A stretch of 32,244 nucleotides of DNA. Origin: JBAXQQ01 sp037131695 (GTDB lineage Bacteria > Armatimonadota > Hebobacteria > CAIYQO01). The notes under the pieces are model-generated. The model ran no database searches. It was not told where the DNA came from and was given only the letters and a program-made list of their open reading frames with translations. The DNA is taken from NCBI GenBank assembly GCA_964638715.1, contig CAZWZF010000057.1, positions 1 to 32,244 of the forward strand. The letters are read 5' to 3'. Of this stretch, positions 32,209 to 32,244 are shown in pieces (the stretch's first letter is position 1; each line of letters begins with the position of its first letter). A program made the position numbers and the translations under genes.

Positions 32209-32244
32209 AGGTTAGCTTTTGTGACCTTCTATGAAACTGAAGTA

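Overview
The window looks like ordinary chromosome from a Gram-negative bacterium of roughly 45% GC. The gene content would fit a PVC-group organism (Lentisphaerae- or Planctomycetes-like): a SUMF1-type domain on a giant secreted protein, a CBM9-like secreted protein, a raffinose-synthase-family (GH36) glycosidase, an SGNH hydrolase, an FAD-dependent oxidoreductase of the secreted-polysaccharide type, YARHG and HEAT-repeat exported proteins, and many dispersed imperfect palindromes. This placement is an inference; no rRNA, ribosomal protein or other phylogenetic marker is present. I see no tRNA, CRISPR array, transposase or integrase.

Layout. 1-1793 (minus): an exported HEAT-repeat protein cut by the window edge and an exported CBM9-like protein. 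1801-2008: a divergent intergenic region holding two perfect 16-bp parS palindromes. 2009-3559 (plus): a GlcD-type FAD oxidase, apparently leaderless. 3771-4535 (minus): a methyltransferase with a terminator hairpin directly upstream of its ribosome binding site. 4769-10135 (minus): a 1788-residue secreted protein with one SUMF1-like domain that lacks the catalytic cysteines, followed by 17 Ig-like repeats that have expanded as pairs. 10136-10926: a gene-free stretch of nested palindromic elements. 10927-15686 (minus): a compact phage-derived cassette (amidase, holin-like protein, probable baseplate/hub protein, S74 tail fibre, XhlA-like protein) with its own promoter and a leader hairpin, but no capsid, terminase, portal or tail-tube genes. 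15832-16140: more nested palindromes. 16219-18123: a YARHG/SH3-like exported protein and an MBL-fold hydrolase. 18204-18709: a 259-bp palindromic element beside a purN fragment.

18767-23891 carries a small membrane protein, a single-domain response regulator and two tandem paralogous EAL-CBS-CBS-GGDEF proteins. The response regulator and the second EAL protein share a duplicated upstream leader, so this looks like a locally amplified c-di-GMP signalling locus. 24015-24929 is an exported two-repeat protein with a strong terminator. 25044-28928 is a plus-strand run: GH36 glycosidase, CDF-family metal exporter, a very small ORF, and a DUF2007-like membrane-anchored protein. 29067-32208: an SGNH hydrolase (minus), an HD-domain protein, a methyltransferase overlapping an FAD-dependent oxidoreductase whose frame is interrupted by a stop near the right edge.

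The most interesting items are the parS pair, the paired-unit expansion of the giant secreted protein, the minimal lysis/tail-fibre cassette, the nested dispersed palindromes with compensated differences between copies, the duplicated c-di-GMP module with its shared leader, and two genes preceded by attenuator-like hairpins.
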